A stretch of DNA of 64,000 nt from Agathobacter rectalis ATCC 33656 (GCF_000020605.1 NC_012781.1:2047501-2111500); one strand, 5' to 3'; positions 8,509 through 18,436 are shown, numbered from the stretch's first letter. A program made the numbers and translations. Notes: generated by a model not told the origin, from the letters alone.

Positions 8509-9843
8509 TTACAGCATCTCATCAATGCAGATGCCGTAGCCTCCGGTCGGATCATCGACAAACACATGGGTGACTGCTCCTATTATTTTACCATCCTGTA
8601 TGATAGGGCTTCCGGATGTGCCCTGCACTATGCCACCGGAGAGCTCTATCAGCCTGTCGTCTGTCACCTTAAGCTCCATTCCCTTGTTTGTATCTGTCGC
8701 TTTTTTATCTATATTTGTTATTTCCAGATTATATTTTTCAAGTTTTCCTGATATTTCCGATATCATCTGTGCACTGCCTGTGTGTATCTCATCCTTGCCG
8801 GCAACCGGATAATACGTATCCTCTGCGGCATATTCCGACAATTCATCGCTGTCAAGCTGTCCGTAAATTCCCAGATTACTATTGCAGTCAAGTGTGCCTA
8901 TATGGCTTTTTTTGCCAAAATATACCACTCCGCCTATCTCGCCCGGCGCGCCGGCTTTTCCCTTTTTGATTTTGGTAAGCTTCATGCTGTACAAATCACC
9001 ACTGTTTGCATACAAGAGATTTCCGCTTTGCGTTCCGTCTCCTATTCCATGCCCCAGCGCTCCAAAACGGCCGTCCTTTGTATAATAAGTGATAGTACCG
9101 ATTCCTGCCAGATCGTCCTTCACCCATATTCCCATATAGTATCTGCCATCATCCATCCTGACAGGCGTGATATCCGCTGACATTTTCTCACCGCCTCGAA
9201 GAAATTTAATGTTTACGGTACTTTTATCTTCATTACTTTCATCTTCATGCTTTTCATCATATTCCTTCATGATATCATTCACAGCTTCAGAAAGCTCCTC
9301 CTTGTCTGCAACAGTGCGCCCATTGACAGATAGGATATAATCCCCGCACTGCACCTTTTTATCTGCAGGATTGACTTTTTTGCCATCCTCGTCTGTCACC
9401 TCCGTCGTATTCACTACAAGCACTCCCTCTGTCTGCTCATATATACCGGTCAGCCTGCCACAAGCATATACGCCCTCAACACTTATTCCATCACTTATTT
9501 TATCTGTCTCTTTATAATCTCTGTCAGTAGCTCTGTGAGTTGATGCTGTATCTGCTGTCTGTCCTATGTCTTGTTCGGTTCCGCCGTTTCCACCGTTTCC
9601 GCCGTTTTCACCATTTTCACCATTCTCGCCCGAATCAGCCAATACACTGGCCGCCTGTCCGGGAAGCCCTGTCGCATATCTTCCATATCCGGCCTTTGAT
9701 TCATTTAAAAAACTTCCTAATACACTTTCATCAAATGCCTTATCTACCCTGCTGCACCACTTATCATCACTGCTTAGTGCAAACATAGCTATCACTGCTG
9801 CAGCCAGCGTGACACTCACAAATTTTCCAAAAAACTTCCGCAT
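8509..9843 (-). CDS. spoIVB: SpoIVB signalling serine peptidase
   Basis: A 444-residue forespore-secreted peptidase that cleaves the SpoIVFA partner to start SigK activation. A signal anchor (FVSVTLAAAVIAMFAL) occupies residues 8-23. A low-complexity Gly-Glu-Asn stretch lies at about 72-88. A PDZ domain follows (GVLVVN near 140, GDYILSVNGR near 167). The S55 peptidase domain has GALGHGIG with the catalytic His near 265 and GTSGSPII with the catalytic Ser near 410-412. The C terminus (GYGICIDEML) is typical. It sits in the usual recN-spoIVB neighbourhood, but a K+/H+ antiporter gene on the other strand now separates it from recN. Confidence 0.93.
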   Translation of the reverse strand: MRKFFGKFVSVTLAAAVIAMFALSSDDKWCSRVDKAFDESVLGSFLNESKAGYGRYATGLPGQAASVLADSGENGENGENGGNGGNGGTEQDIGQTADTASTHRATDRDYKETDKISDGISVEGVYACGRLTGIYEQTEGVLVVNTTEVTDEDGKKVNPADKKVQCGDYILSVNGRTVADKEELSEAVNDIMKEYDEKHEDESNEDKSTVNIKFLRGGEKMSADITPVRMDDGRYYMGIWVKDDLAGIGTITYYTKDGRFGALGHGIGDGTQSGNLLYANSGDLYSMKLTKIKKGKAGAPGEIGGVVYFGKKSHIGTLDCNSNLGIYGQLDSDELSEYAAEDTYYPVAGKDEIHTGSAQMISEISGKLEKYNLEITNIDKKATDTNKGMELKVTDDRLIELSGGIVQGTSGSPIIQDGKIIGAVTHVFVDDPTGGYGICIDEML

Positions 9844-9956
9844 ACTATTACCTCCATTTGGATTAGTATGCTCCTGTCATTTTTCTTTTATTCTTTTAAT
9901 ATCTTATTATCTCATTTTAACTATTCCAAATTATTTTGAGCAAAAGCCGGTATAGT

Positions 9957-9985
9957 TTGACAGTTTAGGTGTTTTCCTATATAAT
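9957..9985 (+). promoter_or_regulatory. Strong SigA-type promoter for the K+/H+ antiporter
   Basis: TTGACA at 9957-9962 and TATAAT at 9980-9985 with a 17-bp spacer, a perfect consensus match. About 119 nt separate it from the ATG at 10105, leaving a leader in which I see no known riboswitch. Confidence 0.75.
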
Positions 9986-10104
9986 TTCGATATATTTATA
10001 TGTTTATTATAAATTTCACATATAATTCCCACGTTGTCCGTTACAAATAAATACTGTAATAGCTTTATAATTCTTAAATCACCATTTAATAAAGGAGGGA
10101 TTCC

Positions 10105-11703
10105 ATGAATACATACCTGCTCATCACATCTATAGTAATCTTCTTATGTATCCTGCTAAATCGTGTCTCCAACCGCATAGGCATTCCGGCACTTTTAGCC
10201 TTTATCGTGCTCGGCATGCTTTTTGGCTCTGACGGAATAATGAAGATAGATTTCGACAATTACGCGTTCGCTGAACAGATATGCTCTACCGCGCTGATTT
10301 TTATCATGTTCTATGGCGGCTTTGGCACCAACTGGCAGCGTGCAAAGGCTGTTGCCGTTAAGTCTGTACTTTTGTCCACCATCGGTGTTATTATCACATG
10401 CTTTCTCACAGGGCTGTTCTGTCACTTTGCCCTTAATATGATCTGGGAAATAAGCTTTCTCCTCGGTGCGCTGATTTCATCAACTGATGCGGCGAGCGTT
10501 TTCTCCATACTGCGTTCGAAAAAGCTGAATCTGAAATACAATACCGCCTCTCTTCTTGAAGTGGAAAGCGGTAGTAATGACCCATGTGCCTATATGCTCA
10601 CAGTTGCTTTTATAGCCATATCCCAGGGCAGCGCAAGCCCTGGAAATATTGCCATACTCATAGTAAAGCAGCTTGCCTTCGGCATAATCTTCGGCGTCCT
10701 GATTGCAAAGCTTTCCATCATGCTCCTTCGATATATACGCTTCAAAAGCGCGGGGTTTGATGCGATTTTCATGGTGGGAATAGCTATAATATCATATGCC
10801 CTGCCTGCTTACTTTGACGGAAACGGCTTCTTAAGCGCCTATATAGTCGGCATTATACTCGGCAACACAGAAATAGAAAATAAAAAGAATCTGGTGAATT
10901 TCTTTGATGGCATAACAGGACTCATGCAGATGCTTATTTTCTTTCTGCTTGGTCTGCTTTCTTTCCCATCAAAGCTGCCACACGTCATAGTACCGGCACT
11001 TTTAATATTTATGTGGCTGACCTTTGTGGCAAGACCTCTTTCTGTCGCACTTGTGCTCACACCATTTCGCAGCAAAATAAAACAGCAGCTGCTTGTCTCA
11101 TGGTCCGGCTTAAGAGGAGCCGCATCCATAGTGTTTTCCATCATGGCATATACCGCCACCAATGATGACCTCGACACCTTCCACATAATATTTATGATAG
11201 TACTCTTTTCAATACTGCTTCAGGGCTCAATGCTCCCATGGATATCGCGAAAGCTTGATATGCTCGATAAAACAGCCGATGTAATGAAGACCTTCAATGA
11301 TTACTCCGAGGAAGCAGACATCCAGTTCATACAGCTTACCATACCGGAAAATCATCTGTGGTGTGGCCACAAGCTAAAGGACCTGACGCTGCCTCCTGAG
11401 ACACTGATTGTGCTTATACGAAGAGGTGAGCAGAATATAATACCGGACGGTGAAACAATAATTCTGCAAAATGATGTGCTCGTGCTTAGTGCCATCACAC
11501 CTGATGAGGTGCATGGTATAAAACTGGTGGAAAAAATAATAGAAAAAGACAGCAGATATAACAATAAACTGCTGTCTGAAATATCAAAAAAACACAATGA
11601 GATTATAATAATGATCCAAAGAAATGGGCAGGTAATCATCCCAAACGGAAACGTACGGCTGACCACCGGTGATATACTGGTAATCAACCGCGCCGTAAAC
11701 TGA
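10105..11703 (+). CDS. nhaP2: CPA1-family K+(Na+)/H+ antiporter with TrkA-C domains (NhaP2/CvrA-like)
   Basis: A 532-residue cation/proton antiporter. Twelve or so membrane segments fill residues 1-390. Ion-binding landmarks are SSTDAASVFSIL near 130 and EVESGSNDPCAYML near 152, as in NhaP2-type exchangers. The cytoplasmic C terminus (about 400-532) contains one or two TrkA-C/RCK_C ligand-sensing modules (LPPETLIVLIRRGE, GDILVINR), which gate transport in response to nucleotides or ions. RBS AAAGGAGGG. It lies on the strand opposite its neighbours recN and spoIVB, with its own promoter, so it looks like a later insertion into a conserved sporulation/repair cluster. Confidence 0.9.
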   Translation: MNTYLLITSIVIFLCILLNRVSNRIGIPALLAFIVLGMLFGSDGIMKIDFDNYAFAEQICSTALIFIMFYGGFGTNWQRAKAVAVKSVLLSTIGVIITCFLTGLFCHFALNMIWEISFLLGALISSTDAASVFSILRSKKLNLKYNTASLLEVESGSNDPCAYMLTVAFIAISQGSASPGNIAILIVKQLAFGIIFGVLIAKLSIMLLRYIRFKSAGFDAIFMVGIAIISYALPAYFDGNGFLSAYIVGIILGNTEIENKKNLVNFFDGITGLMQMLIFFLLGLLSFPSKLPHVIVPALLIFMWLTFVARPLSVALVLTPFRSKIKQQLLVSWSGLRGAASIVFSIMAYTATNDDLDTFHIIFMIVLFSILLQGSMLPWISRKLDMLDKTADVMKTFNDYSEEADIQFIQLTIPENHLWCGHKLKDLTLPPETLIVLIRRGEQNIIPDGETIILQNDVLVLSAITPDEVHGIKLVEKIIEKDSRYNNKLLSEISKKHNEIIIMIQRNGQVIIPNGNVRLTTGDILVINRAVN

Positions 11704-11708
11704 TAATG

Positions 11709-13385
11709 TCAGATTTTTTTCTCCATGGCAAGTGCTTTCATCTCGCGTGCGCTCTCCATCACGGTATCTGTGATTTTTGCACCGCCGAGCATTCTGGCAA
11801 GTTCAGCCACGCTGTCATTGTCAGTTAGTCTTCGAATCCTTGAAACCGTGGATTTGTTCTCGACTGCTTTTTCAATAAGGAAATGTGCATCTGCCATAGC
11901 TGCTATCTGTGGCAGATGTGTGATACATATAATCTGATGGTTGCGGCCAAGCTCATTCATCTTCTCAGAGACCATCTGAGCTGTACGTCCACTGATTCCA
12001 GAATCAATCTCATCGAAAATAAGCGACTCAATGTGGTCATTTTCTGCCATGATTGTCTTGATGCCAAGCATAATACGCGACAGCTCTCCTCCCGATGCTA
12101 CCTTGCCGAGCGGTTTAAGCGGCTCTCCGGGGTTCGTTGATATGAGAAACTCCGGCGCATCGATGCCGTTTGCCGTATAGTCCGGCAATCTGTCAAACTG
12201 CATATCAAACTGTACATCAAGGAAATTCAAATCATTAAGTGCTGATTTAATTTCCGACACAAGCTTTACAGCACTCTTTTGTCTGATTTCTGATACCTCA
12301 TCCGATATCTGTGCCAGCTCCTTTTCCTTTTTCGCAAGCTGCTGCTCTAATTTCTGTAAATAAGAATCATAATCGTTCAGGACACTGATACGCTCCCTCT
12401 TTTCATTGAGTGCTATCAGTATATCATCAATTGAGTTGCCGTATTTGCTCTTTAGATGATTTATCTCATCCAGACGCTTTTGTGTCTCATAGAAGGTCTC
12501 CTCGTCAAACTCAGCCTGTGATATATATCCTGATATCTCGTGATTAAAATCAGAAAGCAGACTGTCTATCTCTGACAGCTGACTCTCCAGAGCTTCCACA
12601 TCCTCATCATAGCCTGATACCTGTGACAGCTCTCTTACCGCCCTGCCAATAAGCTCTGAGGCACTCTCCATCTCGCCTCCTGTGGCAGAATATGCAGCAT
12701 TTACACCCTCCATGATTTTCTTTCCGTTTGAAAACTTCCTAAACTGCGCCTCAAGCTCCTCATCCTCACCCGGCACAAGGGAAGCATCTTCTATCTCCTT
12801 CACCTCGTACTCAAGGAATGACAGCTCACGGCTTCTTTCTTCATTGTCGATATTTGACTTTTCATACTCATCCTTAAGTGCCCTATATGCTTTGTATGTG
12901 ACTGAAAGCTGCTGCTTTTTATCTCCAAGCGGCTGCTTTGCGTACTCATCAAGTATATCAAGGTGTTTTTTCTTTGATAAAAGTGACTGGTGCTCATGCT
13001 GACCGTGGATATCTATGAGATATGAGGCTATTTCCTTCATTCGTGAAACAGACACGGCCTCACCGTTTACCCTGCCAACTGCGCGCGACTGTGTGATTTT
13101 ACGGCTTAAAATCACGCATCCGTCCTCAACCTCCACATCAAGCTCCCTTAAAGCCTCTATAATCTTTGGGTCCTCAACTGAAAAAATAAGCTCCACAAAA
13201 GCAGGCTTTTCATTGTCTCTTAGCATCTCCTTTTGCACTTTTTCACCAAGCGCCAGATTGATAGAGCCTATGATGATTGATTTTCCGGCTCCGGTCTCTC
13301 CCGACAGTATATTTAGTCCGTCGGAAAACTCAACCTCACACTCATCTATGAGTGCCAGATTCTTTACATGTAGATTTTGTAACAT
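11709..13385 (-). CDS. recN: DNA repair protein RecN
   Basis: A 558-residue SMC-like ATPase that acts early at double-strand breaks. Walker A GETGAGKS is at residues 29-36. A long coiled coil (about 150-370) carries many Glu/Lys heptads. The C-terminal head has the signature LSGGELSRIMLG-type motif, here SGGELSRIMLGIK near 430, and Walker B LIFDEIDSGISG. The length matches the family. It is the last gene of the nusB-to-recN run on the minus strand, with argR 81 nt upstream. Its stop is 5 nt from the convergent antiporter stop. Confidence 0.95.
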   Translation of the reverse strand: MLQNLHVKNLALIDECEVEFSDGLNILSGETGAGKSIIIGSINLALGEKVQKEMLRDNEKPAFVELIFSVEDPKIIEALRELDVEVEDGCVILSRKITQSRAVGRVNGEAVSVSRMKEIASYLIDIHGQHEHQSLLSKKKHLDILDEYAKQPLGDKKQQLSVTYKAYRALKDEYEKSNIDNEERSRELSFLEYEVKEIEDASLVPGEDEELEAQFRKFSNGKKIMEGVNAAYSATGGEMESASELIGRAVRELSQVSGYDEDVEALESQLSEIDSLLSDFNHEISGYISQAEFDEETFYETQKRLDEINHLKSKYGNSIDDILIALNEKRERISVLNDYDSYLQKLEQQLAKKEKELAQISDEVSEIRQKSAVKLVSEIKSALNDLNFLDVQFDMQFDRLPDYTANGIDAPEFLISTNPGEPLKPLGKVASGGELSRIMLGIKTIMAENDHIESLIFDEIDSGISGRTAQMVSEKMNELGRNHQIICITHLPQIAAMADAHFLIEKAVENKSTVSRIRRLTDNDSVAELARMLGGAKITDTVMESAREMKALAMEKKI

Positions 13386-13466
13386 ATTTTCTCCTTCCTC
13401 TCCCAGGCATGACGATATATGTTATTTTCTGTTACAATTCAGCTATAATCTGATATTCATGTAACA

Positions 13467-13916
13467 TTATTCCACAATTCTGCGGATTTTTTTCATCACC
13501 GCATATGTATCATCAACAGTCCGGATTGCACACATGATTGTGTCATCTCCTGCAATCGAACCGACGATTTCTCTCATCTTCATGGCATCTATTGCAGCAC
13601 AGACAGCGCTTGCCATTCCCGATACAGTCTTTATAACGAGGATATTCTGTGCCATATCCATTGACAAAAAGCCCTCTCTGAGTACTCTTTCGTATTTCTT
13701 TGAGAGATTCTCAGGTGCATCCGTTATCACGGCGTACTTCTGTCTGCCGCCTGCGGTAGGAATCTTTGTGAGCTTAAGCTCCCTGATATCCCTGGATACT
13801 GTGGCCTGAGTCACGCAAAAACCATCTTTTTCAAGAAGCGCAGACAGCTCATCCTGCGTCTCTACCTCATTCTTTTGGATTATCTCAATTATCTTGGATT
13901 GTCTGTTTGTTTTCAT
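13467..13916 (-). CDS. argR: Arginine repressor ArgR
   Basis: A 149-residue transcription factor that binds ARG boxes when arginine is bound. The N-terminal winged helix has RQSKIIEIIQKNEVETQDEL and the recognition helix TQATVSRDIRELKL near residues 40-53. The C-terminal hexamerisation and arginine-binding domain ends in GSIAGDDTIMCAIR near 120. The start at 13916 is preferred over an in-frame ATG 15 nt upstream because GAGGTGG then sits correctly as the RBS and the protein begins MKTNRQSK like its relatives. It lies between nadK and recN, a common Firmicute order. Confidence 0.94.
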   Translation of the reverse strand: MKTNRQSKIIEIIQKNEVETQDELSALLEKDGFCVTQATVSRDIRELKLTKIPTAGGRQKYAVITDAPENLSKKYERVLREGFLSMDMAQNILVIKTVSGMASAVCAAIDAMKMREIVGSIAGDDTIMCAIRTVDDTYAVMKKIRRIVE

Positions 13917-13974
13917 GTCCTGCCACCTCATAAATATTATTTGTAACTATTCATTATAACAATCCTTATCTATG

Positions 13975-14826
13975 TTATGAATAATTTCCCATCTTTTTGC
14001 GGAGTATCTCCAAAAAGCTTCTCTGGTGAAGCTTGCAAATCTTTGTATGATTGGCTGCCCTTGAAATAACAAAACGGTCTCCCACAGCCAGCTCTGCCGT
14101 GGTGTCGCCATCATAGCTGACACACGCCAGCTCATCGTTTTGCTCCCTGCGGCTTAGAATCTCTATCTCTATCTCATCATCGCCTGAAAGCACAATGCTC
14201 TTTGACGTAAGATTGTGAGCATTGTTCGGTGTGAGCAGTATCATATCGCCCTTCGGATCCACAATCGGACCTCCCGCCGACATACTGTAGCCTGTAGAGC
14301 CTGTTGGAGTCGCAACAATGATGCCGTCGGCATGGTAATTGTTTAAAAACTCACCGTTTACATACACATTGAGGCTTAATATCTGCAAATTGCCCTTTCT
14401 ATGGATGACTATATCATTTAATGCAACTCTCGAGGTCTCACTGCCTCTTTTATGTCCTATGAGCATAATACGGTCCTCTGTCATGTATTTATCAGCCATG
14501 AGCGAATCAATAGCGTCAAATACCGTAGCTTCCTCCACCTCACACAGATAGCCGAGTGTGCCAAGATTTACTCCCATAAGCGGAATCTCAAGTGTCTCCA
14601 CCCTTGTGGCTGCACGAATCAGTGTACCATCTCCGCCGAGCACAAGAATACACTGCGTATCCTGTGGTATATCCTCAAGCTCAAACTCGTTATCGGATAT
14701 AGCCTCGACATTGCTCATAAGCCCCTTTGCCGTGCCGCCCTTTTGCTCTATGTATGCCACTATTTTATTTGTAAGTGCAAAATCCCTGTCCTTATAGGCA
14801 TTTGCTATCACAACAAAATGTTTCAT
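13975..14826 (-). CDS. nadK: NAD kinase
   Basis: A 283-residue cytoplasmic kinase making NADP from NAD. The GGDGT motif is at residues 64-68 with catalytic Asp 66. The NADxNHLTxxS-type loop appears as TPNNAHNLTSKSIVL near 200, and TPTGSTGYSMSAGGP near 173 is the substrate-binding segment. Translation begins 3 nt after the tlyA stop, so the genes are coupled. It is followed by argR after 58 nt. Confidence 0.95.
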   Translation of the reverse strand: MKHFVVIANAYKDRDFALTNKIVAYIEQKGGTAKGLMSNVEAISDNEFELEDIPQDTQCILVLGGDGTLIRAATRVETLEIPLMGVNLGTLGYLCEVEEATVFDAIDSLMADKYMTEDRIMLIGHKRGSETSRVALNDIVIHRKGNLQILSLNVYVNGEFLNNYHADGIIVATPTGSTGYSMSAGGPIVDPKGDMILLTPNNAHNLTSKSIVLSGDDEIEIEILSRREQNDELACVSYDGDTTAELAVGDRFVISRAANHTKICKLHQRSFLEILRKKMGNYS

Positions 14827-14829
14827 AGT

Positions 14830-15636
14830 CTATTTCCTGTCCAGCTCTCCATGCGCGGCCTCGACCACACTATGAATATCCACTGATTCCTCCTTTATAG
14901 GATCATCTGTCTTTTTGATATGTACGAGGTACTCTATATTGCCCTCCGGCCCCTTGATTGGCGAATACTCAAGGTCTAACACGCTAAATCCATTTGAAAG
15001 TGCAAAGGATATGATATTGTTCACTACCTCCTCATGCACGCTCTTGTCACGGACCACGCCCTTTTTACCTACCTTTTCCCTGCCTGCCTCAAACTGTGGC
15101 TTGATAAGACAAACCATCTCTCCACCGTCCTTTAACAGTGCTCTTGCAGGACCTAACACCTTGGTAAGTGATATGAATGACACATCAACCGATGCAAAAT
15201 CCAGCTCATCATCTATGTCATTGGGCGTCACATACCTGATATTGGTCTTTTCCATGCACACCACGCGCTCATCCTGACGCAGCTTCCATGCAAACTGGCC
15301 ATATCCGACATCCACGGCATACACCTTTTTAGCACCATTTTGAAGCATACAGTCTGTAAAACCGCCTGTTGAAGCACCTATATCCATGCACACCTTGCCA
15401 TCCATCGTGATATCAAAGTGCTTCATAGCCTTTTCAAGCTTTAGACCTCCACGGCTCACATACTGCAGTGTCTTTCCATGAATCTCAATATTGCAGTCAT
15501 CAGGAAATGTGCTTCCTGCCTTATCCTCACGGTTGTTATTTACAAAAACATTGCCCTCCATAATCATGGTCTTTGCTTTTTCCCGTGATGGTGCAAGGCC
15601 TCTGTTTACAAGTAATACGTCTAATCTTTCTTTCAT
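14830..15636 (-). CDS. tlyA: TlyA family 16S/23S rRNA 2'-O-methyltransferase
   Basis: A 268-residue protein often annotated as hemolysin A but acting as an rRNA cytidine 2'-O-methyltransferase. An S4 RNA-binding domain covers residues 1-60 (ERLDVLLVNRGLAPSREKAK). An FtsJ-like SAM-dependent fold follows, with DIGASTGGFTDCML near 83-96, the aspartate-containing DVSFISL near 152 and KPQFEAGREKVGKKGVVRD near 182. It sits between dxs and nadK, 18 nt and 3 nt apart, in a standard Clostridial arrangement. Confidence 0.94.
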   Translation of the reverse strand: MKERLDVLLVNRGLAPSREKAKTMIMEGNVFVNNNREDKAGSTFPDDCNIEIHGKTLQYVSRGGLKLEKAMKHFDITMDGKVCMDIGASTGGFTDCMLQNGAKKVYAVDVGYGQFAWKLRQDERVVCMEKTNIRYVTPNDIDDELDFASVDVSFISLTKVLGPARALLKDGGEMVCLIKPQFEAGREKVGKKGVVRDKSVHEEVVNNIISFALSNGFSVLDLEYSPIKGPEGNIEYLVHIKKTDDPIKEESVDIHSVVEAAHGELDRK

Positions 15637-15654
15637 ACTGTATGTTACCTCTAT

Positions 15655-17511
15655 CTATAATGCTGCTATTATACGCTTAGCCACCGATTCGGCATCCACA
15701 TGCAGCTCATTTTTGAGCACCTCGACATTGCCATGCTCCACATAGCAGTCAGGAAGTGCAACTGTCAACACCTCAAGAGCTATGCCGTTAGTCTTGACAT
15801 ACTCCGTCACATGCTCACCAAAACCGCCGCTTTGCACGTTTTCCTCCATAGTCACAAGCAGGCTGTGTTCAGACGGCAGTTCCTTAATTGCTTTCTTATC
15901 AAAAGGCATTGCAAAACGCGCATTGATAAGTGTAGCAGAGATTCCCTCTGCCTCAAGCAGCTTTACTACATCAACGGCAGTCTTTACCATACTGCCGAGT
16001 GCCATGATAGCCACCGTGCTTCCTTTTCTGATTAGCTCACTCTTTGCAAGCTCTATCGGCTGTCTGATTTCCTTAAGGCCGTCATAGGCTGCCCCTCTTG
16101 GATATCTGAGTGCAATCGGACCGTCATATGTCACTGCAAACTTCATCATATCAGACAGCTCCCACTTATTCTTCGGAGCCATGATTGTCATATTCGGGAT
16201 GACCGACAGATATGATATGTCAAATATTCCCTGATGTGTCTCTCCGTCACTGCCTACAAGCCCTGCCCTGTCGATTGCAAAGATGACATGCAGATTCTGT
16301 ATGCACACATCGTGAAGTATCTGGTCAAACGCCCTTTGTAAAAATGACGAGTACACCGCAAATACCGGGATAAGTCCTGCCTTTGCAAGCCCTGCCGCAA
16401 AGGTCGTGGCATGTGCCTCGGCTATTCCCACATCAAAAAATCTATCCGGGAAATTGCGGTGGAATCTGCGAAGCCCTGTTCCATCCGCCATGGCAGCCGT
16501 TATCGCAACTACCTTTGGGTTTCTCTCGCCCAGCTTCTTCATGACTGTTGAGAAAACATCTGTGTAATTGGCCTTCGTGCGCTTATTCTTTGGAAGCCCT
16601 GTCTCTATAACAAACGGCTCTGCACCGTGAAATCTGGAAGGATAACGCTCAGCCGGGCCATAGCCTGCTCCTTTTTTCGTGAGCACATGCACAAGCACCG
16701 GACCATCCACACGCTTTGCCTCATCAAACACACGGCACATTTCCTTTATATCACTGCCATCCACAGGTCCCAAATAGATGATGCCCATCTCCTCAAAGAA
16801 CATACCCGGAATAAAAAGCTGCTTTATGCTGCTCTTTGTATTCCTGATATGCTTTACCATACGCTCTCCGTAGATTGGTATATGGTTTAGGGAATTCATA
16901 ACATTATTCTTTAAATCCCTGTATGCATCCGCTGTGCGAAAGCCTGAAAGATACTGGCTGATGCCCCCGACGTTCTCTGAAATCGACATATTGTTGTCGT
17001 TTAACACTATAATAAAATTGCCTTTAACGCTTGAAGCGTTGTTGAGCGCCTCATATGCCATGCCTCCGGTCAGCGCACCGTCTCCTATTACAGAAACCAC
17101 GTGGTAGTCTTCTCCTGTTACCTGTCTGGCTGTCGCAAGCCCAAGTCCCGCTGAGATGGATGTGGAGCTGTGTCCTGTATTAAAGCAGTCACAGTCGCTC
17201 TCATCCGCCTTTGGGAAGCCACTCATGCCTCCATACTGTCTGAGCGATGAAAATCCATCCTTTCTGCCGGTGAGTATCTTGTGTGTGTACGACTGATGCC
17301 CTACATCCCACACTATCTTATCCTTCGGCAGATTAAAGCACAGATGCAGCGCCATGGTAAGCTCCACAACTCCGAGGTTTGATGCCAGATGACCTCCTGT
17401 CACCGATATGCTCTCTATAAGAAACTGCCTGATTTCCTCCTTTAACAGCTCAAGCTCCTCAGGTGTCAGTTTTTTTATATCATTTTCCTTTTGTATCTTT
17501 TCTAAAACCAT
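15655..17511 (-). CDS. dxs: 1-deoxy-D-xylulose-5-phosphate synthase
   Basis: A 618-residue thiamine diphosphate enzyme joining pyruvate and glyceraldehyde 3-phosphate, the first step of the MEP isoprenoid pathway. The TPP/metal motif GDGALTGGMAYEALNNA is near residues 142-158, with DNNMSIS near 171. The transketolase central domain has GIAEAHATTFAAGLAKAG near 369-386, and the C-terminal domain contains TMEENVQSGGFGEHV. The start is one base after the ispA stop, so the two are coupled and supply isoprenoid precursors for prenyl diphosphate synthesis. Confidence 0.96.
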   Translation of the reverse strand: MVLEKIQKENDIKKLTPEELELLKEEIRQFLIESISVTGGHLASNLGVVELTMALHLCFNLPKDKIVWDVGHQSYTHKILTGRKDGFSSLRQYGGMSGFPKADESDCDCFNTGHSSTSISAGLGLATARQVTGEDYHVVSVIGDGALTGGMAYEALNNASSVKGNFIIVLNDNNMSISENVGGISQYLSGFRTADAYRDLKNNVMNSLNHIPIYGERMVKHIRNTKSSIKQLFIPGMFFEEMGIIYLGPVDGSDIKEMCRVFDEAKRVDGPVLVHVLTKKGAGYGPAERYPSRFHGAEPFVIETGLPKNKRTKANYTDVFSTVMKKLGERNPKVVAITAAMADGTGLRRFHRNFPDRFFDVGIAEAHATTFAAGLAKAGLIPVFAVYSSFLQRAFDQILHDVCIQNLHVIFAIDRAGLVGSDGETHQGIFDISYLSVIPNMTIMAPKNKWELSDMMKFAVTYDGPIALRYPRGAAYDGLKEIRQPIELAKSELIRKGSTVAIMALGSMVKTAVDVVKLLEAEGISATLINARFAMPFDKKAIKELPSEHSLLVTMEENVQSGGFGEHVTEYVKTNGIALEVLTVALPDCYVEHGNVEVLKNELHVDAESVAKRIIAAL

Positions 17512-17512
17512 C

Positions 17513-18436
17513 TTATTTCTCCCGATGGATCAAATATTCAAATAGCTCCTTAAGAAATGCATCGTCGTATCCCAAATCATCAAGCTGCTCCTCTGCCTCC
17601 TTGGAGATGCGCTCCACATCAGAAACCACTTTATCCAATCCCTCAAATGTGACATATGTCGCTTTATTATTTTTCTCGTCACTGCCTACCGGCTTTCCAA
17701 GCACCTCAAGTGTACTTGTGACATCAAGCACATCATCCTGTATCTGAAACGCAAGCCCCAGCTTTGCCGCTATCTGCTCAACGCGTGATACCTCATCAGA
17801 CGACGCCCCTGCAAGGATTGCACCTATCATCATCGAGCTCTCTATAAGTGCGCCTGTCTTAAGCCTGTAGATAAAGTCAAGCTTTTCCCTTGTGATAGAA
17901 CAGTCATCGGATTTCTCGCTTTCCACATCAACCACCTGTCCTCCGACCATGCCATACACGCCTGCTTTTTTTGCAAGCACCGCAAATGCCCTTGCCACAC
18001 GCGTATCAGCCACTTCCATGTCAAAAGCCTTTGCTGCGGTCTCATATGCCAGGTTTAAAAGTGCATCACCTGCAAGAATGCCCATAGCCTCACCGTACAC
18101 AGCATGTGTGGTCTTCTTTCCACGCCTGTACTCATCATTGTCCATGGCAGGCAGGTCATCATGCACCAGCGAGTAGGTGTGTATCATCTCGATTGCCGCC
18201 ATAAATGGCTCAATCACTGCACTGCTTCCGCCAAACATATGGTAAGTCTCTTCCATGAGGATAGGGCGAAGCCTCTTTCCACCGGCTCTCACACTATAGT
18301 TCATGGCCTCAAAAATAATCCTCTGCTGTCCCTCCTCAACGGGAAGAAACTTCTCAAGCACGTTATTTATATGCTCTACCTTTTGCTGCAGCTCTTCCAT
18401 GAATTGTGACTTATTTAAATTCCCATTTAAGCTCAT
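17513..18436 (-). CDS. ispA: Farnesyl/geranyl diphosphate synthase (polyprenyl synthetase)
   Basis: A 307-residue trans-isoprenyl diphosphate synthase condensing IPP units onto DMAPP/GPP. The first aspartate-rich motif DDLPAMDND is near residues 93-101 and the second, DDVLD, near 236-240. KRLRPIL (54-60) binds diphosphate. Its ATG overlaps the xseB stop by one base (TGATG), indicating translational coupling. The product probably feeds undecaprenyl and quinone-like lipids. The short-chain product length is inferred from family and context. Confidence 0.94.
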   Translation of the reverse strand: MSLNGNLNKSQFMEELQQKVEHINNVLEKFLPVEEGQQRIIFEAMNYSVRAGGKRLRPILMEETYHMFGGSSAVIEPFMAAIEMIHTYSLVHDDLPAMDNDEYRRGKKTTHAVYGEAMGILAGDALLNLAYETAAKAFDMEVADTRVARAFAVLAKKAGVYGMVGGQVVDVESEKSDDCSITREKLDFIYRLKTGALIESSMMIGAILAGASSDEVSRVEQIAAKLGLAFQIQDDVLDVTSTLEVLGKPVGSDEKNNKATYVTFEGLDKVVSDVERISKEAEEQLDDLGYDDAFLKELFEYLIHREK

